A stretch of DNA of 54,913 bases from Muribaculaceae bacterium. Its GTDB lineage: Bacteria; Bacteroidota; Bacteroidia; Bacteroidales; Muribaculaceae. The position numbers and the translations under genes are program-made. The DNA lies in NCBI GenBank assembly GCA_029051525.1, contig JAIDKG010000006.1, positions 1 to 54,913 on the forward strand. The letters are read 5' to 3'. The notes under the pieces were generated by a model that saw nothing but the letters and a program-made list of their open reading frames with translations, searched no databases and was not told the DNA's origin. Positions 17,591 to 26,334 of the stretch are shown piece by piece (positions within the stretch are counted from its first letter, which is position 1; every line of letters starts with the position of its first letter).

Positions 17591-19669
17591 TCAATCTTGG
17601 GCGGATTTTGATTTGCTCTGTTTGTGTGTGATCACAAGCTTCATGCCGGGATTATCAATCTCAATCTTACCCAGGCGCCCCAGCACCGACTGGCCCAGCA
17701 GGAGAGGAGCCTTCTGATTGCGCACCACCGAGGCACGGACATTCTCCAGCTCCAGGCCGCCGAAATTCACATTACGCAGGTTGATGACCGTCCCTTCCGA
17801 GACGTTGCCGTTGGCATCCATATAGCGGGTTGCGCCTACGATATCGCCGGGCTGGATGTAATCATTCTTCAGCATAAAATTGGCCTCGACCATCGATATG
17901 GTGACGTCGGAGGCTCCGGTGTCAAACACGAAGTGGAGCGGCAACCCATTGATAGTGCATTTCACCTTAGTGATTCCGCTCTCCTTGGTGAAGGGCACTT
18001 CTATCGTCTCGGTGTGATATTCCGCCTCCGCCTGCTCCGGCTCCGGCTCAGGATTTAGGGTGGCTATGCTGTCGATGATATCCTGAAATTCGGGAATTTC
18101 GCGGAGGCAATCCAGGTCATAGTCGGTCTGGATATGAACCGCGTTGTCATATCCATTCTGAATAGCCTCTTTCAGATAGTGCAATGCCTCATCCCGGCGG
18201 TCGAGGCGGGCATAGATGCAGGCCATGTTGTAGAGATTGCCGGTAATCTCGGTGGTGTCGTTGGCCAGTATGTATTGCATTGTCTCTACGGCCTTTTCTG
18301 CATTCCCAAGAGCGGAGTAGGCGAAAGGAGTGCATGATGTGCAGGTCAGCACCGAATCTTTCTCTACTTGCAGCAGCAGTTCATAGTCTTTGGTGGCCTC
18401 CTCCTGCTTGCCGAGATAACGGTAGGCATCGCCGCGACGCATGAGCAGATGCGGAAATTCAATGAGGGCCGGAGAGAGAATGACAGCTGTGTTGTAATCT
18501 TCAATAGCAGCCTCAAAACGCCGCACATTCAGCAGGTCGGTGGCTCGCGAGAGATAAGGGGTGATATATTCGGGAAATTTCTCCACATATATATCGCGCA
18601 GCGCCAGACACTCATCGAATCTACCCATGCGGCGTAAGATGTCGGCTTTAAAATCCATCATCTCATAATCCTCCGGATTCATATCCAGCACTCTATCGGC
18701 ATAGAGCAATGCGGAGGTGTAATCCTTCAGTTGGTAATAGCACACAGAGATATTCTTTAAGAATACCGTGCGGGGATCCAGATTATTGGCCTTCTCATAA
18801 TAGGAGATGGCCTCGGCATAGTCGCCGTTGTCGTCGGTAAGCACAGCAATGCAATAGACCCAATATTGATTGGAGGGCTGCTTGGTCATCTGAATTTTCA
18901 GCTTCTGTTTAAGCATGGGGTAGGCCTCATGCGGCAAGGTCTGCAACAGATAGAATGCCATGTCATCGCCATCGATATCCAGAGCCTTTATGATATCATC
19001 GGTAGCTTCGGGCCATTTCTGCAGAGTGAGGTAGGCCTCGGCTCTGAAGGAATAGGCGTTGGAATAATTGGGATAGAGTCGGATGGCGTGGGTAAACTTG
19101 GAGATTGCCTCCTCCCAACGCTCCCGGGCTTTGAGATTGCGTCCGATACCCATATGCCCCATCACATCGCCCTGATCAATATCGATCATTTTCTGATAAT
19201 CGGCATCCGACAGGTCATAATTCTGAAGCTCATAATTCAGTTGGGCTCTGGATCGATAGTGGACGGGATTGTCGGGTTCGATACGGATGGCCTGCGTAAG
19301 GTCGGTGATAGCCTGCACGGTATCGCCCAGCGCCGCATATACATCGCCACGCGATGCAAGGGCGCTTGCCCGCCAACTCTTCCCCTTCTTGGGCAGATGC
19401 TTGATAGCATTGTCAAATGCTGTCAAGGCCCTGCCATATTCCTGATTATCATATCGGATTATGGCTACATAGAGATAGGCAAAGCCATTGTCGGGATGTT
19501 CGGAAAGTTCTTTATTAAACCACTCTATCGCATCGGCATACATATCATCATTATAAGCCTCCACTCCTCGGGTATAGGCGTAAGTATCGGGCAATTTAAC
19601 ATCCGACTTCGCCCGAATCGGCGCAAAGCTCAGGATGAGAGTCAGCAAAAATAGGATTTCATGTTTCAT
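17591..19669 (-). CDS. TPR protein with C-terminal retropepsin-like aspartic protease domain
   Basis: About 692 residues with a signal peptide (MKHEILFLLTLILSFAPIRA). Residues 25-540 are tandem TPR units such as GVEAYNDDMYADAIEWFNKEL and ALGNAEKAVETMQYILAN. An acidic linker rich in PEPEPEQAEAE leads to a single-domain aspartic protease with FDTGASDVTIS as the catalytic D-T-G and a closing LLGQSVLGRLGKIEIDNPG flap and strand. Single-domain retropepsins act as dimers. TPRs would recruit or assemble a partner in the periplasm. The start is 19669 because the longer frame from 19699 uses a non-standard codon. Confidence 0.85.
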   Translation of the reverse strand: MKHEILFLLTLILSFAPIRAKSDVKLPDTYAYTRGVEAYNDDMYADAIEWFNKELSEHPDNGFAYLYVAIIRYDNQEYGRALTAFDNAIKHLPKKGKSWRASALASRGDVYAALGDTVQAITDLTQAIRIEPDNPVHYRSRAQLNYELQNYDLSDADYQKMIDIDQGDVMGHMGIGRNLKARERWEEAISKFTHAIRLYPNYSNAYSFRAEAYLTLQKWPEATDDIIKALDIDGDDMAFYLLQTLPHEAYPMLKQKLKIQMTKQPSNQYWVYCIAVLTDDNGDYAEAISYYEKANNLDPRTVFLKNISVCYYQLKDYTSALLYADRVLDMNPEDYEMMDFKADILRRMGRFDECLALRDIYVEKFPEYITPYLSRATDLLNVRRFEAAIEDYNTAVILSPALIEFPHLLMRRGDAYRYLGKQEEATKDYELLLQVEKDSVLTCTSCTPFAYSALGNAEKAVETMQYILANDTTEITGNLYNMACIYARLDRRDEALHYLKEAIQNGYDNAVHIQTDYDLDCLREIPEFQDIIDSIATLNPEPEPEQAEAEYHTETIEVPFTKESGITKVKCTINGLPLHFVFDTGASDVTISMVEANFMLKNDYIQPGDIVGATRYMDANGNVSEGTVINLRNVNFGGLELENVRASVVRNQKAPLLLGQSVLGRLGKIEIDNPGMKLVITHKQSKSKSAQD

Positions 19670-20071
19670 AACAGTATGTTTTGTAAAGATATATGGCATT
19701 GCTGTGGTCTTATGGCGCGATGCGCCCCGTATAGGCAGTTCGCCTCCAAAATTACTAAAAATCTGTCATATGGCGAAATGAATATCACATAAGTTGTTAC
19801 AAAAAGTATAGTCCGGAAGTGTGATGTGATTCTACAAGCGGGGCTCTATCTCTGTCGACTCGCAAAATCCACTCAAAAATAGCAGCCCCTACGACCCTGA
19901 AATTTTAAGGAACGCGCTCTAAATGAGGGTTGAATAGGGGGGCGATGATTTAGAAAATGGTTAGATTATTACGTCAGAGTGATATAATCATTTTGTTGTA
20001 TATTAGGCATTTGGCGAGAAATTTCATTTAGATTTATATATCAAGAGGTGGACAGCGGCTGATTTTTGCAA
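19670..20071. other. Intergenic stretch between divergent genes
   Basis: About 400 bp between the minus-strand TPR-protease gene and the plus-strand secreted protein gene. It holds the dispersed repeat at 19861-19922 and AT-rich DNA; no ORF, RNA or further hairpin is convincing. A minus-strand promoter should lie near 19690-19800 but no clear TAnnTTTG was identified. Confidence 0.5.
19861..19922 (-). repeat. Dispersed repeat, long copy
   Basis: Near-identical to the copy at 18-77, including the AAAATCCACTC lead, CCCCTACG block, GAAATTTT and the AAGGAACGCGCTCTAA end. This shows the long form extends about 60 bp from the GCGCTCTAA terminus. Confidence 0.85.
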
Positions 20072-20079
20072 TAACTTTG
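20072..20079 (+). promoter_or_regulatory. -7 box of the secreted SGNH gene
   Basis: TAACTTTG at 20072-20079 matches the Bacteroidota -7 consensus, 30 nt before the ATG at 20110. An apparent upstream start at 20077 lies inside the promoter and is rejected. Confidence 0.7.
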
Positions 20080-20109
20080 CGCCTGACAATTATAACCGTA
20101 AAAATCATC

Positions 20110-23100
20110 ATGAATAAATTCTACAAACCCCTTGCTGCGGGAGTGGCCGCTATGGCGGTGACAGCTGCGGCTTCGGCGGCTCCGGCTTCGCTGCCGGTAT
20201 CGTCGGCGGCTCCGTCGGTCAGGGAAGACTTCAACTCGATGTGGGATTCACAGGCTTCCGAAGCCCTGCTCCTCTTGCCGGAGGGCTGGGCGGTAGATCG
20301 TAATCTAACCGCTCCGCGCACGGTGGGCGCGTGGGCCGACGCTTCGACGGAAGTGATGTATGCCGGTGGCGTATCTTTGGCCTCGAATGCTAAGAATGGC
20401 ACATGGAATTTCGGCTCTTCGGCCGATCCGACCGACCGTGCCATAGGTGGCCTGTCGACCACAGTGAGCGGAGGCACACGCTGCTGGTCGCTTATGACCT
20501 CGATCCATAATGCCGACTCCCGGTCGATCGACCGTATATCCGTGGGATATGACATCGAGAAATATCGCAACGGTGCCAATACTGCCGGATTCGATGTGCA
20601 GCTCTATTATTCGTACGACGGCTCGACATGGCTCAGCGCCGGCGATGATTTCCTCACTCACTTCGCCCCCGACGGCGAGACTCTCGGCTCGGAAATCGTG
20701 CCCATATCCACAGTGGTGTCTGAGCCTAAGACGCTGATGGTAGATGTGGCTGCAGGTGGCCACATCTATCTGGCATGGAACGTATCGGTAAGCTCCGGCT
20801 CGACTCCCGACAAGGCGCAGGGTCTGGCTATCGATAATATCGACATTACTGCGTCGTTCAGCTCCGGCGACACGCATTATGTATATGTGGAGAATGCGGT
20901 GAAGGCATCGGCCCTGACCATTTATTCCCCCGATAATGCTGCTTACGGTCCGCGCCCCGGCATGGCCTCGACGATGTCGAAGAGCGTCAATGGTGTGGCA
21001 TACCGCGCATGGCCTCTGGAGGGCACCGACACGTTCAGTATGTATGTGTGTGCCGGGTCTGATGAGTTCGGCCCTGTCACTGTCACTCCCGGTGCCGACT
21101 GCTATTACTGTGCCTCCCCCTCCGGTATTGAGGAGATTGCCGATCCGGAATCATATACGGGTTGGGTGGATCCTTCGCGTCCGCCGTTCAAGTCATCGGG
21201 CATATATGTGCGTGGCGAGGTCAATTCGTGGGGCGCATCGGCCGACTGGGAGTTCTCCGATGAGGGTAACGGCACCTACGTGATCTACGACAAGGTGCTC
21301 AGCGGAGCCTTCAAGATCAGCGATGCCAACTGGAGTTCAAGCTGCAACTATGGCTCCAACGGCACCAATGTGATGATCGATACCCCCTATCCCCTTACTG
21401 CTGCAACCGATAATAATATTTCGTGTGGCGCCTATGTATTCACATGCAAGCGCATCGTGCTGTCGATAACCGACAGCGGGGCGTCGCTGCTACTTGAGAG
21501 CGATGATGACGACAGCGGCCTGACCACCGTCTATATGATCGGTGATTTCAACGGGTGGAATTATATGGACCCCACCGGCGCACTGCAGCTCGATGAGTCC
21601 GACAATCTGTTTAAGGGTCGTGTAAGTCTGCGCGCCGGTGATAGCGGTGCATCGCAGTGGCTCATCTACCAGCGTCTGGGGAAGAGCGGCGCATGGGGTG
21701 CGGCCGCAGAGAGCGCGCAGCTCTCCCTGTCGGGCTCGCTCGTAAAGGGGAATACCTACACCGTGATGACCGCTCCCGCCACCTACGATGTGACATTCAG
21801 CCTCGAATCGGGCGACTATACGCTCACCAAAGTGGCCTCGGAAGCTGTAGAACTGGCTCTCAACCCCCTCTCGACTGTACTTGTGCCGGAGAATCCGGCC
21901 TCAGTCAAGGTGCTCTCGCTCAATAACAGTCTGATTTACTATAACGACCAGGATAAGGTGTTCAATGACATTGCCGCCGCAATGGGTCGCGATGCCGTAT
22001 GGACCAAACATACTCTGCTGGGCAAGCCTCTCTCTACCCATTGGGATGAGGGCGACGGTCTGGCCCCCGACGGCACTCCCGGCGCCAAGATGATGGTTCG
22101 TTCCGAAGCGTGGAGTCATATCATCCTGCAGGAGCAGAGTTCGCTTCCGCGCACAAGCCCGGAGGCGTTCCGCACCAATGTGCACCGATGGGTGGAATAT
22201 ATCCGTGAATACTGCCCCAATCCCAATGCCGTGGTGATTCTCCCGGTCAACTGGGCCTATAGCGGCGACTGGGACAACTTCTCGGCCTACAATAAGATCT
22301 TCCTCGACAACTATGCCTCGGTGGCCGCCGAAATGGGAGTGATACTCTGTCCCGTGGCTTCGGCCTATGACAATGTCTACCGCACCGAGGGTGCCGAAGC
22401 CACTCTCGACTGGTATCTTGACGACCGCCATCCCTCGCTGCAGTCTACCTATATGGCCGCCTGCATGGAATTTGGCCTCATCTACGGCACCGACCCCGCA
22501 GAAATCACCTACACTCCCGCCGGACTGGAGGAGAGCACAGCCGCCGATATGCGAGCCTACGCATCGCAGGCTCTCGCCGGGCATACGAATGCCATTGACC
22601 ATCAGAAAGCTACGGTGGCGTTCAGTGCCAAGGTATTCGATGCCTTCGGTCTTGAGGTGGAGGATGCCGAACCGGTATCGTTCGCCGTCAGCGGAGGTGG
22701 CACAATCTCGCCCGAGGGTCTCTTTACATCCGACGGCACACGAGGCATATTCAGCGTGACCGCCAAATCGGGTCCGTTTGAAAAAACGGCAAGCATAAAG
22801 GTGGCCGATGCCGAAACGGTCGTTATCACCTATCCCGCAATCAATATCAACAAGGATAACCCCGTAGCCTCGGAGGATTTCAACACAATGGGCACTGAGG
22901 CCGAGGCCACTCTCCCTGAGGGATGGCGCATCGACAAGCAGACGGTGGGCACACGTGCCATAGGCACCTACGCCCTGGCATCGGAGAAAACCACCTACGC
23001 CGGTGGCACATCTCTCCCCTCCAATGCCAAGAATGGTGTGTGGAATTTCGGTGCCGACGGTTCCGACGACCGTGCCCCGGGAGGAATCACCACCGGAGTG

Positions 23101-24012
23101 GCTAATGGCACACGTGCAGTCAATCTCTATACCCATCTCTACAATGATGGCAAGAAAGCCTTCGACCGCCTCGACATCACCTATAATGTAGAGAAATACC
23201 GCAAGGGTAACAACGCAGCCGGATTTACGGTGCAGATGTACTACTCATTCGACGGCCGCAACTGGACATCGGCCGGTGAAGGGTTCCGCACCGACTTCGC
23301 TCCCGACAGTGAAACTGCCGGATATGCAGAAGTACCCGGTGAGACGGTGGCTGTAGATGCCACTCTCCCCGTGAATTTCGGCCCCGGACTTGACCTGTAT
23401 CTCGCCTGGAACATCTCCGTCACCTCGGGTGATGCCGCTCAGGGAGCAATGGCGCTTGCAATCGACGACTTCACCGTGGAAGCCATCGAACCCGAAGTGC
23501 CCGAGACACTTCACCGCATATACGTCGACAACCGCACATCGTGGGATGCTCTCGGCCTTTATGCCTGGGGCGACGGTGAAATCTACGGCGTGTGGCCCGG
23601 TGCCGCACCCATCGACGAACAGCTGATCAACGGTACTCTCTGGCAGGTATTCGGCCTTGACGCAGCTTCGGGCACCTACAATCTCATCTTCAACAACTGG
23701 AATAACGGCAAGCAGTTGCCCGACTTCACAATCAGCGACATGCGCGATTATTATCTGAAGATTGATGATGAGGCTGTGACCGAAGTGAGCATAGAGACAG
23801 GTGTGGATACCATCGTAATCAACGATATCTCCTTCGACGGCCGCACCGTATCCTGCCCCGGAGCCGAAGCGATCCGGATTCTGAACCTACAGGGAGTGCA
23901 GGTGGCCACCGCCGGCGACGCAGTCGACACCATCGGTCTGGCCCAAGGCATCTACATCATCTCGGCCTCGACACCCAATGGCCGCACCGTAAAGAAAATC
24001 GCAGTGAGATAA
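20110..24012 (+). CDS. Large secreted multidomain SGNH/DUF4886 protein with T9SS-type C-terminus
   Basis: A 1300-residue protein with a signal peptide (MNKFYKPLAAGVAAMAVTAAASA). Domains in order: a choice-of-anchor-J-like beta sandwich (about 35-260); a segment with starch-binding-like modules (about 360-580, including VYMIGDFNGWNY); an SGNH hydrolase of DUF4886 type (about 598-815) with block I Ser in SLNNSLIYYND and a block V Asp/His in DDRHPS; an Ig-like spacer; a second copy of the first sandwich (about 915-1127); a CBM-like domain (VYVDNRTSW-like IYVDNRTSWDALGLYAWGDG); and a C-terminal secretion domain (IRILNLQGVQV...GIYIISAS...KKIAVR). It is probably surface-exported and acts on acylated glycans. 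Block I departs from the usual GNSF. Confidence 0.8.
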   Translation: MNKFYKPLAAGVAAMAVTAAASAAPASLPVSSAAPSVREDFNSMWDSQASEALLLLPEGWAVDRNLTAPRTVGAWADASTEVMYAGGVSLASNAKNGTWNFGSSADPTDRAIGGLSTTVSGGTRCWSLMTSIHNADSRSIDRISVGYDIEKYRNGANTAGFDVQLYYSYDGSTWLSAGDDFLTHFAPDGETLGSEIVPISTVVSEPKTLMVDVAAGGHIYLAWNVSVSSGSTPDKAQGLAIDNIDITASFSSGDTHYVYVENAVKASALTIYSPDNAAYGPRPGMASTMSKSVNGVAYRAWPLEGTDTFSMYVCAGSDEFGPVTVTPGADCYYCASPSGIEEIADPESYTGWVDPSRPPFKSSGIYVRGEVNSWGASADWEFSDEGNGTYVIYDKVLSGAFKISDANWSSSCNYGSNGTNVMIDTPYPLTAATDNNISCGAYVFTCKRIVLSITDSGASLLLESDDDDSGLTTVYMIGDFNGWNYMDPTGALQLDESDNLFKGRVSLRAGDSGASQWLIYQRLGKSGAWGAAAESAQLSLSGSLVKGNTYTVMTAPATYDVTFSLESGDYTLTKVASEAVELALNPLSTVLVPENPASVKVLSLNNSLIYYNDQDKVFNDIAAAMGRDAVWTKHTLLGKPLSTHWDEGDGLAPDGTPGAKMMVRSEAWSHIILQEQSSLPRTSPEAFRTNVHRWVEYIREYCPNPNAVVILPVNWAYSGDWDNFSAYNKIFLDNYASVAAEMGVILCPVASAYDNVYRTEGAEATLDWYLDDRHPSLQSTYMAACMEFGLIYGTDPAEITYTPAGLEESTAADMRAYASQALAGHTNAIDHQKATVAFSAKVFDAFGLEVEDAEPVSFAVSGGGTISPEGLFTSDGTRGIFSVTAKSGPFEKTASIKVADAETVVITYPAININKDNPVASEDFNTMGTEAEATLPEGWRIDKQTVGTRAIGTYALASEKTTYAGGTSLPSNAKNGVWNFGADGSDDRAPGGITTGVANGTRAVNLYTHLYNDGKKAFDRLDITYNVEKYRKGNNAAGFTVQMYYSFDGRNWTSAGEGFRTDFAPDSETAGYAEVPGETVAVDATLPVNFGPGLDLYLAWNISVTSGDAAQGAMALAIDDFTVEAIEPEVPETLHRIYVDNRTSWDALGLYAWGDGEIYGVWPGAAPIDEQLINGTLWQVFGLDAASGTYNLIFNNWNNGKQLPDFTISDMRDYYLKIDDEAVTEVSIETGVDTIVINDISFDGRTVSCPGAEAIRILNLQGVQVATAGDAVDTIGLAQGIYIISASTPNGRTVKKIAVR

Positions 24013-24041
24013 TCCGACCTCACAATCCCTCTGACAAGCAA

Positions 24042-24333
<292 letters not shown>

Positions 24334-24358
24334 CGGAATCGCTAAGTAGCTACTTAAT

Positions 24359-25045
24359 ATGTCAACATTCCTTCCATCTGCCGGCGGTTATCGCAAACTG
24401 AGAGCCTTTATACTTTCAGAAATTATCTGTGACCTGACTATGATTTTTGCAAAAAAATTCATACGTCACGGCAGCCGCACACGTGACCAGATGGAGCAGG
24501 CAGCACGTAGCGGCAAACAGAATATCGCCGAGGGTAGTGAGGCCTCAAGAACCTCAAAAGAGACAGAAATCAAGCTTACCAATGTGGCGAAAGCTTCTCT
24601 CGAAGAACTCCTCCTTGACTATGAAGACTACATCCGGCAGAATGGTCTTCGGCAATGGGACAAAAATCATCCCCGCACTCATCGCCTGAGGGAGTATCTT
24701 AAAAGCGATGCGTTCATGCAATCGCCCACACAGTTTGCCGATCGACTAAATGCTGAAGAATACAGCAATCTCTGCATAACGCTTATAAATCAAGCCACCT
24801 ACTTGCTCAAACGCCTGATTGATCGCCAGCAGCAGCAATTTCTGGAACAAGGAGGAATCAAAGAGCAGATGTATCGCGCCAGAGTCACTTACCGCAGCCG
24901 GAATAGCCAAGGAGCCCCGACCAGTCCGACCAATCCGACCAGTCCGACCAATCCGACAAGTCCGACAAGTCCGACAAGTCCGACCGGTCCGACCGGTCCG
25001 ACAAGTCCTACCAATCATCCAAATTCAAAAAAGCAAGACAAATAA
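24359..25045 (+). CDS. Four-helix-bundle suffix-domain protein with repeat-encoded tail
   Basis: A 228-residue protein. Residues 1-175 match the four-helix-bundle family related to 23S rRNA intervening-sequence proteins and DGR Avd proteins (YRKLRAFILSEIICDLT...FIRHGSRTRDQMEQAARSGKQNIAEGSEA, then SLEELLLDYEDYIRQNGL). These are small basic helical bundles that bind nucleic acid in studied relatives; the cellular role here is unknown. The last 45 residues are PTSPTNPTSP-type tripeptide repeats encoded by the 9-bp array, an unusual acquired tail. The start is set by the promoter at 24326-24333. Confidence 0.8.
   Translation: MSTFLPSAGGYRKLRAFILSEIICDLTMIFAKKFIRHGSRTRDQMEQAARSGKQNIAEGSEASRTSKETEIKLTNVAKASLEELLLDYEDYIRQNGLRQWDKNHPRTHRLREYLKSDAFMQSPTQFADRLNAEEYSNLCITLINQATYLLKRLIDRQQQQFLEQGGIKEQMYRARVTYRSRNSQGAPTSPTNPTSPTNPTSPTSPTSPTGPTGPTSPTNHPNSKKQDK
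24917..25015 (+). repeat. 9-bp tandem repeat array within a CDS
   Basis: About eleven units (GACCAGTCC, GACCAATCC, GACAAGTCC, GACCGGTCC) translated as Pro-Thr-(Ser/Asn/Gly). It is the same repeat as 24079-24250. The two arrays bracket the four-helix-bundle gene in direct orientation about 0.8 kb apart. Confidence 0.9.
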
Positions 25046-25051
25046 CCGACT

Positions 25052-25344
25052 AAGACAATTAGAGAAATAACAGAGCTCCGCAAGTCCCGACATCTGCAGG
25101 AGGCTGCCGAGAAGGAGTTGGCACAAGTTCATTGCCGACAGTAGTAGCGGTAAAGGTAGCCGACTCTCACAATGAAGACCGCAAACCTCCCGACCGCAAG
25201 ATTCTGACATGGATTCTTCGCACGGAAAAAGAAACGACAAGAGTGAGGAAACCGGCGAAATTCCGACTCAACAACCGCACTCCGAATGGAGCAATCTTCG
25301 ATATAAAGTTGCATGATGGCAAAGTGGTATGGAACGCGCTCTAA
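25052..25344 (+). pseudogene. Collapsed duplicate of the TPR gene at 41221-42843
   Basis: The first 70 bp match the 5' end of the 41221-42843 gene (ACAATTAGAGAAATAACAGA...) but the ATG has become AAG and 9 bp are missing. The sequence then jumps at TTGGCACA to the C-terminal coding part (PTVVAVKVADSHNEDRK to KLHDGKVVW), losing about 1.1 kb. It ends exactly where the dispersed repeat begins: GTATGG is followed by AACGCGCTCTAA instead of the parent ATTAAGGAGC. The remnant cannot make the parent protein. The 70-codon frame 25132-25344 is this relic. Confidence 0.85.
25331..25344 (+). repeat. Dispersed repeat at a truncation junction
   Basis: GGAACGCGCTCTAA fused directly to the truncated TPR-gene copy, supplying its stop codon. 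This pinpoints the repeat end as a recombination or insertion junction. Confidence 0.8.
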
Positions 25345-25469
25345 GTGGCCGAACCATGAGGCAGGCCAATTTAAATTAATAGGCCACTTGGCCGCCGGTT
25401 ATAAATCGAAAAAATATAGCCGGTGCTCTAAGCCAATACCCATCGGCTAATGCCGGGTGCATGAATGTG

Positions 25470-25634
25470 CTATGATAAGTCATGCCGATATGTTTCATGA
25501 CATTCATCAACAGCCAGCGTTGCCGGGAAATATTTCATAACATCACGGTTGCTGTTGATTTCAGCAAAGATTTCCAAATCTTCATATTCCCAAGAACGCA
25601 AAATTAGCCGCTCAGTCTCAATGTAGATTTCCAT
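25470..25634 (-). pseudogene. GNAT acetyltransferase N-terminal fragment
   Basis: A 54-codon frame from ATG at 25634 to TAG at 25470. The translation contains ETERLILRSWEYEDLEIFAE, followed by INSNRDVMKYFPATLAVDEC, the classic start of RimJ/RimL-type GNAT N-acetyltransferases (TERLxLR, then VMxYFPxTL). The acetyl-CoA binding core is absent, so the piece is non-functional. It lies beside the collapsed TPR copy and a weak dispersed-repeat-like site (about 25663-25681), in a stretch of gene debris. Confidence 0.75.
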
Positions 25635-25950
25635 ACCGCAAAATTAGCCATTTACCCCGGGACTTAAGTAACGCTCTATAAATAAAAGGATTTAAGAAGA
25701 ATCCTTATCTCATTCCGTGTAATTTGGTCTTTCATTAAGTGGAATAGGGCAATTTATCTCGCGTTGGAAGGCCTTGAGCAAGTATTATTGGTTGCGTATT
25801 TGATAAATAGCATTAGGTGAGGAAGAATCGAATATTATCCCAATTGGATAATTAGTCTATTAATTGTAGATTTTATACAATGAAAATTGAAATAGTGGCT
25901 ATTTATTTAGATTTAACACTCTCTTTAGTTTATATGTCGCAGAAAATCGT

Positions 25951-25958
25951 TATCTTTG
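25951..25958 (+). promoter_or_regulatory. -7 box of the BREX leader transcript
   Basis: TATCTTTG at 25951-25958 is a good match to TAnnTTTG, with transcription expected to start about 25965. No other -7 box was seen between here and the GTG start of brxP at 26335, so it may drive both the structured leader and the BREX operon. The -33 element is not obvious. Confidence 0.6.
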
Positions 25959-25963
25959 CCATG

Positions 25964-26274
25964 GCTTACGCCGTGCGGCATCTTCCAGATGTCGGGCATT
26001 GGGTAGGTCATTTTTATATGAGAGCGTTTATTGGCGCTTTGTTCTTGACAACTAAGAACTTCGCAACTTCATTAGAGAAAGTCGGGAATGAGGCAACAGT
26101 AGATGCCTTCGGGTATGGTTATTTTACCCTTAGCGGAGTGCTAAGTGCGCTCTGCTTTGGCGTATCATATATCGTACGGCGTAGGCTCTGCGTGTTGCTC
26201 GTTCGACTTTCTCGGGCAATGCGAAGGCCTTTAGTTGTAGGACGAGTAACCAGTACAGGTCCTACGCTTTTTTG
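25964..26274 (+). ncRNA. Candidate structured RNA / BREX operon leader
   Basis: About 310 nt with dense, mutually compatible helices: an 8-bp hairpin 25976-25983/25987-25994; 6-bp hairpins at 26041-26059 and 26129-26145; smaller hairpins at 26091-26108 and 26111-26129; an 11-bp long-range helix 25964-25974/26176-26186; and a perfect 10-bp helix 26075-26084/26204-26213. The last two cross, giving a pseudoknot. It ends in an intrinsic terminator and is preceded by a -7 box. No known RNA class was recognised. It could be an independent ncRNA or an attenuating leader of brxP, 60 nt downstream. Confidence 0.55.
26237..26274 (+). terminator. Intrinsic terminator of the leader RNA
   Basis: A 7-bp GTAGGAC/GTCCTAC stem (26237-26243 with 26259-26265), then GCTTTTTTGTTT. 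It is the most canonical terminator in the window and sits 60 nt upstream of the brxP start. Confidence 0.8.
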
Positions 26275-26334
26275 TTTAACTAAAAAAGAGTCTCATCAGG
26301 GGATCGATGATTCGCGAGAATAGGAGATTTCCTG

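Noticed and set aside
25880..26323. 147-codon plus-strand ORF before brxP
   Set aside because: It covers the structured RNA candidate and its terminator; the -7 box lies inside it and the translation resembles no family.
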